A DNA stretch of 14,763 bases from Phycisphaerae bacterium (lineage in GTDB: Bacteria; Planctomycetota; Phycisphaerae; Sedimentisphaerales; SG8-4). The stretch covers positions 1 to 14,763 of the forward strand of contig JAUXAH010000019.1 in the NCBI GenBank assembly GCA_030614945.1. Direction: 5' to 3'. Position numbers and translations under genes: made by a program. Shown here piece after piece: positions 1 through 7,563 of this stretch (position 1 is its first letter; every line of letters begins with the position of its first letter). The notes under the pieces are model-generated. The model was not told the origin of the DNA and made no database searches. It saw only the letters and a program-made list of their open reading frames with translations.

Positions 1-6
1 TATAAG

Positions 7-393
7 ATGAGACGTCTCGGGATAGCCGATACCTTTAAGCTTGCCCGGATCATAGGCATTGGTGCAGCGGGGATCGGGAAGGAAATCGTTAATTTGGAAA
101 TGACCCCAGAGGCCGCGATCGGATTGCTGATTGTCGGATTCCCTTTCGCATCTAAGGAAATCCTAGATCTATTCGCAAGCTTGCTCGGGGTCAAACCGGA
201 AGAGATAAGGAACCCGGATTTGTTCCCGATGGGCTCTGAAGTGGATATAATAAAAGCTCTAATAAATCATATAGATGTGAAGGCTTTTTTTACCAAATTG
301 GCCGAGTTGATAAAGATGCCGGTTTCAAAGGAATTTTTGAAAAAAATCTCGATCTTATCCAAGAAAGATACGGATGGACCGACGAAGAAATAA
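7..393 (+). CDS. Tail assembly chaperone, 0-frame product (lambda gpG-like)
   Basis: This 128-residue protein lies just upstream of the tape measure gene, where tailed phages encode the chaperone that coats the tape measure protein before tail tube polymerisation. It is mostly helical. It opens with a short basic and aliphatic stretch (LGIADTFKLARIIGIG), a pattern I associate with chaperones of Gram-positive phages, and has a glycine/alanine-rich patch near residues 17-23. The last residues (after about 113) are hydrophilic and low in complexity, as expected for the terminated form of a frameshift pair. The frame is open to the window edge, so the ATG at 7 is chosen from the family pattern and its ribosome site would lie outside the window. 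No catalytic motif is present. The assignment rests on position and on the frameshift arrangement more than on sequence similarity. Confidence 0.65.
   Translation: MRRLGIADTFKLARIIGIGAAGIGKEIVNLEMTPEAAIGLLIVGFPFASKEILDLFASLLGVKPEEIRNPDLFPMGSEVDIIKALINHIDVKAFFTKLAELIKMPVSKEFLKKISILSKKDTDGPTKK
285..291 (+). other. Second candidate -1 slippery site (T TTT TTT)
   Basis: Seven T residues lie in the exact phase of a -1 slippery heptamer: the 0-frame reads GCT TTT TTT ACC. It falls inside the region where the -1 frame is open (240 onward), so shifting here would also yield a full-length fusion. Against it, the 0-frame residues between 292 and 345 look more like a structured helix than the -1 residues do, which favours the later site at 339-346. 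Confidence 0.35.
339..346 (+). other. Candidate -1 slippery site (G followed by seven A)
   Basis: The 0-frame codons here are AAA AAA ATC, preceded by G. A lysyl-tRNA on the second AAA (343-345) can step back one base and still pair with AAA, after which reading resumes with AAT in the -1 frame. The junction would read EFLKK then NLDLIQERYGW, which keeps good protein character on both sides. The site is not a perfect X XXY YYZ heptamer, because the base before the two AAA codons is G. I saw no strong stem-loop directly downstream by eye. Confidence 0.5.
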
Positions 394-671
394 GAAACGT
401 ACCATATGCTCGATTTGTTCAGCTAGTTCGAGTTGTTTCCGGCCAAAAAGTTGAAGAATATCGCTTAAGAATGAAGGAGCAAGCCTATTTAGGATGGCTA
501 ATATATTTACTTCAACCTATTGCAACCAAATATCATAGGGTAACTTTCGAAGAATGGTTGAGAAGTTTGGGCTTAGCTGAAGGAGAAAAAAAAGTTGAAG
601 ATTTAGAATCGATGAAAAAGAAGTCTCTTGAGATAGCACAGAAGATTATAGAGATGGATAAGAAACATTAG
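345..671 (+). CDS. -1 frame extension of the tail assembly chaperone (gpGT-like C-terminal part)
   Basis: The -1 frame relative to the chaperone gene is open from 240 to the TAG at 669-671, overlapping the upstream gene by about 150 bases. Its translation is protein-like well before any ATG, for example ERYGWTDEEIRNVPYARF, and then continues through the ATG at 471. That ATG has no good ribosome site in front of it. If ribosomes shift at 339-346 or at 285-291, the fused product has 221 residues either way. In lambda and many siphoviruses the minor fusion product bridges the chaperone to the tape measure and tail tube proteins. The final 35 residues are rich in Lys and Glu and probably helical. 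A separate small protein of 66 residues from 471 is the less likely alternative. Confidence 0.65.
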   Translation, partial: NLDLIQERYGWTDEEIRNVPYARFVQLVRVVSGQKVEEYRLRMKEQAYLGWLIYLLQPIATKYHRVTFEEWLRSLGLAEGEKKVEDLESMKKKSLEIAQKIIEMDKKH

Positions 672-674
672 GAG
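669..674 (+). promoter_or_regulatory. Ribosome binding site of the tape measure gene
   Basis: The bases TAGGAG sit nine bases before the GTG at 684 but directly against the TTG at 675. The spacing therefore decides in favour of the GTG start. The site overlaps the stop codon (669-671) of the upstream frame, so the two genes are probably translationally coupled. Confidence 0.6.
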
Positions 675-683
675 TTGATTATA

Positions 684-3500
684 GTGGCTTTCGAAATCTT
701 TAAAATGATGGGCACAATAGCTATTAATAGGGAAGAGGCCTTAAAGGATATTCGGGTCATTAAACAAGAAACACAAAAGGCGTCCCAGGAAATGGGACGC
801 TCTTTTACTAAATTTACTACTGAACATTCTGCTCAGTTTAGGAAAGTTGGAATGGTTTCGGCTGCTGCCGGGGCTGTCATTGCCTTGGCAGTTAAAAAAA
901 TGAGAGGATCTTTCAACGAGTACGAATCGGCACTTGTGGATATGGGCAAGATTACCGACGAATCCCTCGAGAGCATCGAAGCCCGGATGAAGGAATTACC
1001 ACCCATATTAGGCAGCTTGACTGAATTAACCCGGGGCTATTACCAGATTGTCTCCGCCGGAATAAAGGAACCTCTCGAAGCTGTAAATACCTTGACGGTG
1101 GCGGCTCAGACGGCTGCTGCTGCTCATATGAACCAGTCGGAGGTCGTAAAGGGTCTTACAAAAGTGATGGCTGGGTATGAAGGGCAAATTGAGGATGTCT
1201 CCGAAGCTGCTGACCTAATGTTCGCCATAGAAAAGGAAGGGCAAACTACCGTTGGTGAACTGATTCCCATTATCGGTAGCCTAGCTACGATGTCGGCTCA
1301 GTTGAAGATTTCTCAAGACGAAATGGGTGCCTCTATGGCAGTTATTACAAAGACCGCGGGAAGCACGGCCGAGGCTGCAACTGAGCTTGAGGGTGTCTTT
1401 ACGGGATTAATGAAGCCGACTGAACAGATGAGCACAACAATCAAAGAGATGGGGTTTGCAACTGCCGAAGCAGCCATTGAGGAATTAGGTTTCGTGGAGG
1501 TCTTGAGAAGACTTGATGAGGCTACTGGCGGAAGCTCAGAAAAATTAGGAGAATTATTTGGTAGGAAGCAAGCAATTTTGGGAGTCTCCAAATTAACTGC
1601 CGAGGGAATGAAAATTCTCAAAGACACAATTATTTCGGTTGCTCAAAAAACTGGAATGGCAGATGATGCATTTAAGGATTGGGCTGAAACCGGAGAAGCT
1701 TTAAACACGACAACAAAGAATGTAACCGAGAATTTATTGATTCTGATAGGCGATGCTTTGGATCCTATGATGGACGTTCTACAAGAGCGGCTAACGGAAA
1801 CTATCAAATCAATGGGGGAATGGGTCAAGGCGAACGCCCCATTAACTGCTACTATTGCACAACTTACAACAGGACTTGGATTATTTCTAATTCCTTTTGG
1901 AGTAATCATGATGATGATGCCAGGTTTAGTTGTTACCCTTCCGGCAATCGGCGTTCTTCTCAAAACTATTTCGGCAGGATTTGCACTTTGGGCAGCTTCT
2001 CTTGGATTAACTGCTGCCGGATTGGGATTGGCCCTTGCCGGAATAACGGCACTTACTTTATATGTTTCCAACGAATGGGTAAAAGCTATAGCAGAAAGTG
2101 AACGGATTTTAGAAGCAGAAATAGCAGTTATTGGAGCTCAAGCAGATGCGATCTCTAAATTACGAAAAGCCTACAATTTGACTACGGAGGAAGTAAAATA
2201 TTGGCTGGAGAATCATAAATTAGCTCCATCAGTATTAGAAAGAGTAAGAGGACAAATATATAAATTGGGAGAGGCCCATCGGGAATATTATGAACTTATG
2301 TCTGAAGGAAGCCGATTAGTAAAAGAAGAAGTTATTCCGTCTTTTGAAGACCTTGATGCAGCTATTTTCAATTCGATTATGCAAGGAAAAGAACTTTCTG
2401 AACAACAAGAAGATTACATGGCTATACGCCAACGGATGTCTGATATCGACAGGACAGCAACTCAAAGGAAGATAGACGATTTAGACCGAGAGACTATCGC
2501 TATGCTTGCTCATTTGGAGACTGGCTTGATGACTATGGAACAGATCGATGAGTATCGTCAGGTTATGCTTCAACATATTATTGCGGAGTCCTCGGAGAGA
2601 GAAGAACATCTAAGAAATATGGAAGAGATTGAGAAGAAAATGTTCAAACTGACTCATACTCAGTTCGAGATCACAATCAAGGATTTAGAGGAAAGGAGAG
2701 CAGAATATATTAAAACAGCAGAACAGGCGATGCTGTCTGCTCAAAAAGAGGAAGATGCGATAGCTAAAATCAATGCAGCCTTTGAAAAGGAAAAAGCCTC
2801 AATTTATGAGCTTGCTATGGCCAGATCTGAGAAGGAGATAGAGACTTTAAACGAATCAATTGAGCGCCGCAAAGAAGCAGGCGAGGCTATCGATGATCTA
2901 ATTAGGAAACGAGATGAGGAGATTGAAAATCTCAAGAAATTAGAAACAGGTTATGAGGGTGTTGAAGATGCGGCAAAGAAAGCTGCTGCAGCTGAGGCAA
3001 AGAGGGAATTATTTAAAGTAGTAGATGCTGAAGGAAATATAATTGGGTTTAGGTCTGAACATATTTTAAGTCAGAGTGAGGCTGCTGCAGGTGTAACATT
3101 AGTGGCTATGAGGAGAGGCGGTTTGGTCCAACCTTTTACAAAAGCCATCAAATATTTAGCTGGTGGTGGGGCTGCGGGAACCGATAATGTTCCCATAATG
3201 GCCACCCCGGGAGAGTATCTTATTAAAAAGGGGATGGTTGATTTTATTAGGAGAACGGGAATGGTGACTGGGGGTTTAATTAAAGCCATCGGAGAGGGTT
3301 CACCCACCCCTAACCCGCCAAGATTTGCTGCTGGTGGAATAGTGGGGTCAGTGCCCGCGAATATTTCTTTTGGCCCTGGCTCAGTTGTGATAAATACTAA
3401 GTATCTTGATTGGAAAACCGTGAATGAGGCTGGGGACATGATCCTCGATGTGGTCAAACGTAAAGCCGGAAACATGGGTTTGATTTTTGGGAGGGGTTAA
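684..3500 (+). CDS. Phage tail tape measure protein
   Basis: This protein fixes tail length and is ejected through the tail tube with the DNA. From the GTG at 684 it has 938 residues. The in-frame TTG at 675 would add three residues but touches the ribosome site. The opening MAFEIFKMMGTIAIN is typical of siphovirus tape measure proteins. Residues of about 70-330 match the TP901-type tape measure core, with the long alanine-rich helical pattern. About 385-463 hold strongly hydrophobic helices (including an IMMMMPG stretch) that probably cross the membrane during injection. About 470-770 are charged coiled coil. The C-terminal part is glycine-rich with the familiar GTDNVPIMATPGEYLIKKG element. 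At about 1.5 angstroms per residue the tail would be near 140 nm, which is an inference. The only unusual point is the non-ATG start. Confidence 0.93.
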   Translation: MAFEIFKMMGTIAINREEALKDIRVIKQETQKASQEMGRSFTKFTTEHSAQFRKVGMVSAAAGAVIALAVKKMRGSFNEYESALVDMGKITDESLESIEARMKELPPILGSLTELTRGYYQIVSAGIKEPLEAVNTLTVAAQTAAAAHMNQSEVVKGLTKVMAGYEGQIEDVSEAADLMFAIEKEGQTTVGELIPIIGSLATMSAQLKISQDEMGASMAVITKTAGSTAEAATELEGVFTGLMKPTEQMSTTIKEMGFATAEAAIEELGFVEVLRRLDEATGGSSEKLGELFGRKQAILGVSKLTAEGMKILKDTIISVAQKTGMADDAFKDWAETGEALNTTTKNVTENLLILIGDALDPMMDVLQERLTETIKSMGEWVKANAPLTATIAQLTTGLGLFLIPFGVIMMMMPGLVVTLPAIGVLLKTISAGFALWAASLGLTAAGLGLALAGITALTLYVSNEWVKAIAESERILEAEIAVIGAQADAISKLRKAYNLTTEEVKYWLENHKLAPSVLERVRGQIYKLGEAHREYYELMSEGSRLVKEEVIPSFEDLDAAIFNSIMQGKELSEQQEDYMAIRQRMSDIDRTATQRKIDDLDRETIAMLAHLETGLMTMEQIDEYRQVMLQHIIAESSEREEHLRNMEEIEKKMFKLTHTQFEITIKDLEERRAEYIKTAEQAMLSAQKEEDAIAKINAAFEKEKASIYELAMARSEKEIETLNESIERRKEAGEAIDDLIRKRDEEIENLKKLETGYEGVEDAAKKAAAAEAKRELFKVVDAEGNIIGFRSEHILSQSEAAAGVTLVAMRRGGLVQPFTKAIKYLAGGGAAGTDNVPIMATPGEYLIKKGMVDFIRRTGMVTGGLIKAIGEGSPTPNPPRFAAGGIVGSVPANISFGPGSVVINTKYLDWKTVNEAGDMILDVVKRKAGNMGLIFGRG

Positions 3501-3503
3501 AAA

Positions 3504-3854
3504 TTGGATATTTATATAGGTCCTCTGGGTTCAGAGACCTTATTTCGATATGTGAATGTAAATCACGATGTCATAAAACCGAAATCAGAGCACGTCACTT
3601 GTTCTGGCGAAGTTAAAGTTCAAAAAGCAGACAACTCATATAAGGTTTTTTCTTTCGAATTTGTTTATCTGACTAAGGCGGAATTAACCTCTTTGGAGGC
3701 CATCTGCGATTTGGATGTCGTATTAAATTTGCAACTAGAGGACGATAGTTTTGGTATAGATTATAGCATAGAATTTCGGAGTACACTTAGCACATGGAGG
3801 AGTCGGAGGATACCTTCTGGCTATGAAGCCACTATTGAAGGAGTGGAGGTATAA
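3504..3854 (+). CDS. Short tail protein between tape measure and hub (possibly distal-tail-like)
   Basis: This 116-residue, probably beta-rich protein starts with TTG at 3504. A strong purine run GGGAGGGG at 3489-3496 stands seven bases upstream and supports that start. In Gram-positive siphophages the gene after the tape measure usually encodes the distal tail (Dit) protein that joins tail tube to hub. This protein is shorter than typical Dit proteins but has the right position and a compatible pattern: an aromatic strand pair (FSFEFVYL), a helix with ELTSLEAI, and a final beta strand GYEATIEGVEV. I do not recognise it firmly by sequence. It could equally be another small tail-completion or baseplate component. 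It is followed after two bases by the hub gene. Confidence 0.45.
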   Translation: MDIYIGPLGSETLFRYVNVNHDVIKPKSEHVTCSGEVKVQKADNSYKVFSFEFVYLTKAELTSLEAICDLDVVLNLQLEDDSFGIDYSIEFRSTLSTWRSRRIPSGYEATIEGVEV

Positions 3855-3856
3855 GT

Positions 3857-5494
3857 GTGCAAGATTTGCAGGGTTTAACAAAGACGAATTTTGAAGAGAG
3901 ATCAAATGTAACCATCGGAAAAGTGGAAGTGGATATAGATGGGTCGGGTAATTTTCATGAATTAGTGGATTTAAAAGATGTAGGTATCAGTAGCAGCATT
4001 ATTAATGAAGTGATGTTACTTGCAGCCGTTAGTTTTACGATCACTTGTCTGAATACTAATAAGCAATATTCCTGGCAAGCCGGTGGAGCTGCGTACTATA
4101 ATTGGCTACGTCAAGGTAGAAAGATTAGGATATATGCTGGAATTAAAGTAAGTGGAACTAAGTATCATTGGAAATGGATTACCGGCAGAATCGATCATGT
4201 GGAGTTTATTAAAGAGGGTGGTAAGCACCTTGGCATCATTACTGGCAAGTGTTTTATGGGGATGTTGATTGAGAATAATTTGAAGCAGGAATATTGGGGT
4301 TCACAAACGGCATTTAATACAAGTGACCAAGTAGATGAGTTTGCGATGCCTTCTGATTGTACAGGTATTTATCGTGTATTTTTAGATTCGATTTATCCTT
4401 ATGATGGTTCAAGATTAAAAGAAATCAGTAGAAATTCTGATTGGACTTATGATTGGACGACGAACATGTTTATGTTATTGAGAGGCATAATCCCTTATTA
4501 TTCAGGAGTTAATAATTTAATCGTATATTATTTTACTGCTCAGGTGGTCGAAAATGTAATTGCTGATATTTTAGTTGAGTCAGAGATTCTACTCTTGCAT
4601 GATCGGGCTGTATGGCTTGCGAATAGCGATTTTGTGATTCCAACTGGGAAGGAGATTGCGAGGGTATGGTTTGACAAAGGAACTGCATATCTTGAGGCGA
4701 TTCGGCTAATATCTGAGGTAGTCCAGTATAGGTTTTATCCGGACCAAGACGGGAACCCTGTGTTTAGGCCGAAACCAAGCGAATCGGTTTCTGTTAAGTC
4801 GTTATCGGATAGAGAAGTAAACATTATAAGAACTGAGGAAGACGTTGAGGAAGTGAAAAATCATATCATAATTATTGGCGAAGAACGTAAGAAACTGGTA
4901 AAAGTTCCTACAGTTACGACTCAGTTCCCGGTAACAGGGGAGATTGTGACTGCTTTTACAGCATGGGCGACTATAGATGCGGTTGGTAAAGGTAGCATAA
5001 CCAAGAGGGGTTTTCAATGGGGCATTGGCCAACAAGTTGTAACAACATATACTGAAACCGGAAACTTTGGGGTGGGTGATTTTAGCCACGAAATAACTGG
5101 ACTGGTTATAGGTGTAAGTTATTTTTATAGAGCTTGGTGTGAAAATTCGCAGGGTGTATTTTTTGGTAAATGGCAGAATCATAAGACTTCTGCTGTTTTA
5201 GCGCCTACTGTGCACACATCGACTATTACAGATATTACTTCTACATCAGCAATTGCCAATGGGGTTATTTCTAATATTGGTGGCGCAAATTGTGATAGAA
5301 GAGGGTTTAAATATGGTTTATCGCAAGCGGACACCTGGCAGAAATATCAAAGTGGCTCTTTTGGGACTGGGGGTTTCAGTAGGAATATAACTGGACTTGA
5401 TCCAGATACCACTTATTATATCCGGGCTTTTGCGAGGAATCCGGAAGCGAGTGGGTTTGGTTCTTACATAGAATTTACGACTCTAGCTTCTTAG
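3857..5494 (+). CDS. Baseplate hub / tail-associated protein with two FN3-like modules
   Basis: This 545-residue protein starts with GTG at 3857, six bases after GGAGGT (3845-3850). Residues 1 to about 345 look like the N-terminal part of a gp27/Tal-type hub. There is an early beta domain, a middle part containing WITGRIDHVEF, and then the characteristic segment running from VWFDKGTAYLEAIRLIS to QYRFYPDQDGNPVFRP and NHIIIIGEERKK, where hub proteins carry a helix followed by a DxDG-F-RP strand pair. From about 349 onward come two fibronectin-III-like modules of roughly 97 residues with conserved RGF, GL and YRA/IRA motifs and a closing FTT. A complete hub would normally continue after the NHIIIIG strand. 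That continuation is missing here and may sit at the end of the next gene. The hub assignment comes from motifs and position. Confidence 0.6.
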   Translation: MQDLQGLTKTNFEERSNVTIGKVEVDIDGSGNFHELVDLKDVGISSSIINEVMLLAAVSFTITCLNTNKQYSWQAGGAAYYNWLRQGRKIRIYAGIKVSGTKYHWKWITGRIDHVEFIKEGGKHLGIITGKCFMGMLIENNLKQEYWGSQTAFNTSDQVDEFAMPSDCTGIYRVFLDSIYPYDGSRLKEISRNSDWTYDWTTNMFMLLRGIIPYYSGVNNLIVYYFTAQVVENVIADILVESEILLLHDRAVWLANSDFVIPTGKEIARVWFDKGTAYLEAIRLISEVVQYRFYPDQDGNPVFRPKPSESVSVKSLSDREVNIIRTEEDVEEVKNHIIIIGEERKKLVKVPTVTTQFPVTGEIVTAFTAWATIDAVGKGSITKRGFQWGIGQQVVTTYTETGNFGVGDFSHEITGLVIGVSYFYRAWCENSQGVFFGKWQNHKTSAVLAPTVHTSTITDITSTSAIANGVISNIGGANCDRRGFKYGLSQADTWQKYQSGSFGTGGFSRNITGLDPDTTYYIRAFARNPEASGFGSYIEFTTLAS

Positions 5495-5522
5495 TTTTTA
5501 CGTTTGTGGGAGTTAGTTTAAT

Positions 5523-7550
5523 ATGGCAGATGGAATAAAAAAGTTAATACCAACAGGGCAAACCAATACGAATAGCGTCATATTGTATAGTGAAGATGAT
5601 GGTTCTGTTAATGCTTGGAAAGGTTTGATCGCAGACGACGGAACATATTGTTATAAAGATTACAGAGGAATTCCCCTGTGGGGTCAATTAGCAGTAGAGA
5701 CTGCTACTTTGGCTTCCGCGGTTTCTTCGAGAATTACAGAAATACTAAATATAAAATACCAATACATGCTTACGGGAGTTAAACCCGATCCTGGTGTTAC
5801 CTTAATAGCACAGATGTTTCATCTTGATGTTCAGGAGGCTGATGTGTCTCTTTCTGATGGAGAAACAAAAACTCCTGAATTCTCTTATGACGTGCATCCG
5901 GTTACGGGTAATCCGTTAACTGTTGATGATGTCGATGTAGAGGACTTTTTCAAGCTTTATGTCTCTTCAGAAGGGAGTCCGCCAGGTTCTCTTTTAAAGT
6001 GCTACTACGCTTGGAAAGTTGTTACTTACGTTCCTGTATCTATTGTAGGAGTTAATACTCTGCCAGCGGAAGATATTACTAACTCTTCGGCAAGTTTAAA
6101 CGGAGAGATAGATGATTATGGGGGTGAATGCACCGAAAGGGGATTCAAATATTACAAGGATGGTGACCCTGGAAATGTAGTTACGATTAAGCAGGAAGGA
6201 AATTATGGAAACGGACCATTCAGTTTGACTGCTGGTGGTTTACTTTCTGGAGTAAAGTATTATTTTAAAGCTTACGCAAAGAATAGCGTAGGCGAGACAG
6301 AGGGCAGTAATTTAAGTTTTACTACAACTGGAGTACCGCCTACAGTTTCAACTGGGGGTGTTACTGACATTAAGATTGATAATGCACTCGGACATGGTGT
6401 AATTGAGACTACTGGGGGAGAACCGGGTGTCTACAAATGTATCGAAAGGGGATTTGAAGTAAGATTGGATTTTGCGGGTCCTCTTGGCGAGTACGCTTTT
6501 CGATACGTTGGAGGGCTTGCGGGTTCAGTTGGTTTTAATATGGACACCGGAAATTTTGAAGGTATATTGACGAAAACCATTCGCCGAACTGGTAGTTTTG
6601 ATGCGGGAGCATTCGAATTATGGCTGGCACGTAGACCACAAACAGTTTTCTCAGATACGCTGTTTGCAGGAGAAACCTACTCTTACAGGGCGTATGCGAT
6701 AAATGAAGATGATTTAAAAGGGTATGGGAGTTGGGTTCAATTTACTACTTTGGATGTTTTAAGAGAAACTCCAGGTGTACCTCCCGATGGCGGACACGTA
6801 GATGGCGAAACAACCGAGATTAAAAATATAACCATTCAGAATTTGGAAGGGGGCGCACAGGCATCAAGAATAGGCATCAGATATGGTACCACCTCAGAGG
6901 CTAATGAGTTTGATGTTCACAGGGATGGCACTTTCGATAATGGAAATTATAAGTTTATTTTGACGGATCTTATGTCTGGTACTAAATATTATCAGGTGCC
7001 TTACATTTTGGTTGGTGAAGGTGAAGATGGAGGAGGAGTACACGAAGGATCTTTGATTGAAAGTGAGACTCTTTCCGAGGGGGTGGGTCCAGGAGCTGAG
7101 TTTCCTACCCCTCATTATGGACCCCATGGTCAAGATTATCGAGAAGTTGTAAGTAAGATTTTTGCTGAGAAGCTATCGGCTCAGCCTATTATAGATTTTA
7201 GTGGAGGCAAGAAATCTCTTAAAATAGGTAACCACCTTATACAAGTGCAGAGTAATGCAGTAGTAATTGCGGGGGATTATTTAGATAGGTTTCAATTTGC
7301 AAAAGGAAAATTGGTGGTTGAATATGCGACTCCTATGCCCTTCGAGAGGGAGGATACAATTGATTTTGATTATGGTAGGATTCCTTTCAAACCAGATGGG
7401 GAAGGAGTGATTCCTTTCAGGGCAGACGGTGAGGGGCAGATTAAATTTTTGAATATGGTTTCAGTGATAGTGAGGAAAATTAGTTTAAAAATGGGGATTA
7501 CGGAAAAAACAGTAGAGTATTTAGCGACTCTTGAACTAGAGGAAGAGTAG
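5523..7550 (+). CDS. Baseplate/tail-tip protein with three FN3-like modules and a hub-like C-terminus
   Basis: This 675-residue protein starts at ATG 5523, ten bases after GGGAG (5508-5512). Residues 1 to about 168 form an unrecognised N-terminal region. About 170-268, 270-408 and 410-513 are fibronectin-III-like modules related to those in the upstream gene. The second carries a large insertion, and the third is degenerate, with RIGIRYG in place of RGFKYG. Residues from about 530 change character: a helix (YREVVSKIFAEKLSAQP), then SLKIGNHLIQVQ, a short tandem repeat IPFKPDGEG/IPFRADGEG, and a final strand-rich end VSVIVRKISLKMG then YLATLELEEE. That end resembles the last domain of gp27-like hubs, where a GD/GN strand is followed by a closing T-L-x-L strand. 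The two genes may therefore supply one hub. That reading is inference. A simple side fibre is the alternative. Confidence 0.5.
   Translation: MADGIKKLIPTGQTNTNSVILYSEDDGSVNAWKGLIADDGTYCYKDYRGIPLWGQLAVETATLASAVSSRITEILNIKYQYMLTGVKPDPGVTLIAQMFHLDVQEADVSLSDGETKTPEFSYDVHPVTGNPLTVDDVDVEDFFKLYVSSEGSPPGSLLKCYYAWKVVTYVPVSIVGVNTLPAEDITNSSASLNGEIDDYGGECTERGFKYYKDGDPGNVVTIKQEGNYGNGPFSLTAGGLLSGVKYYFKAYAKNSVGETEGSNLSFTTTGVPPTVSTGGVTDIKIDNALGHGVIETTGGEPGVYKCIERGFEVRLDFAGPLGEYAFRYVGGLAGSVGFNMDTGNFEGILTKTIRRTGSFDAGAFELWLARRPQTVFSDTLFAGETYSYRAYAINEDDLKGYGSWVQFTTLDVLRETPGVPPDGGHVDGETTEIKNITIQNLEGGAQASRIGIRYGTTSEANEFDVHRDGTFDNGNYKFILTDLMSGTKYYQVPYILVGEGEDGGGVHEGSLIESETLSEGVGPGAEFPTPHYGPHGQDYREVVSKIFAEKLSAQPIIDFSGGKKSLKIGNHLIQVQSNAVVIAGDYLDRFQFAKGKLVVEYATPMPFEREDTIDFDYGRIPFKPDGEGVIPFRADGEGQIKFLNMVSVIVRKISLKMGITEKTVEYLATLELEEE
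7380..7439 (+). repeat. Tandem 30-base repeat inside the FN3/hub-like gene
   Basis: Two adjacent 30-base units encode IPFKPDGEGV and IPFRADGEGQ, followed by a broken third start, IKF. The copies have diverged at several bases but keep the same codon phase, so this is an in-frame duplication within a loop of the C-terminal domain. Confidence 0.7.
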
Positions 7551-7563
7551 GTGGTGAAGGAAA

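Noticed and set aside
471..671. Independent 66-aa gene starting at ATG 471
   Set aside because: No good ribosome site precedes it, and the frame is open and protein-like far upstream, which fits a frameshift extension better.
675..683. TTG at 675 as start of the tape measure protein
   Set aside because: It directly follows the TAGGAG ribosome site with no spacer. The GTG at 684 has nine bases of spacing and gives the expected MAFEIFK opening.
1313..2071. Antisense open frames within the tape measure gene
   Set aside because: They have low-complexity Ser/Val/Pro-rich translations, no ribosome sites, and lie fully opposite a clear gene.
5484..5530. Frameshift or stop readthrough joining the two FN3-bearing genes
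   Set aside because: After the TAG at 5492 the same frame meets a TAA within nine codons, and the frame of the next gene has a TAG at 5514. The second gene also has its own GGAG site and ATG.
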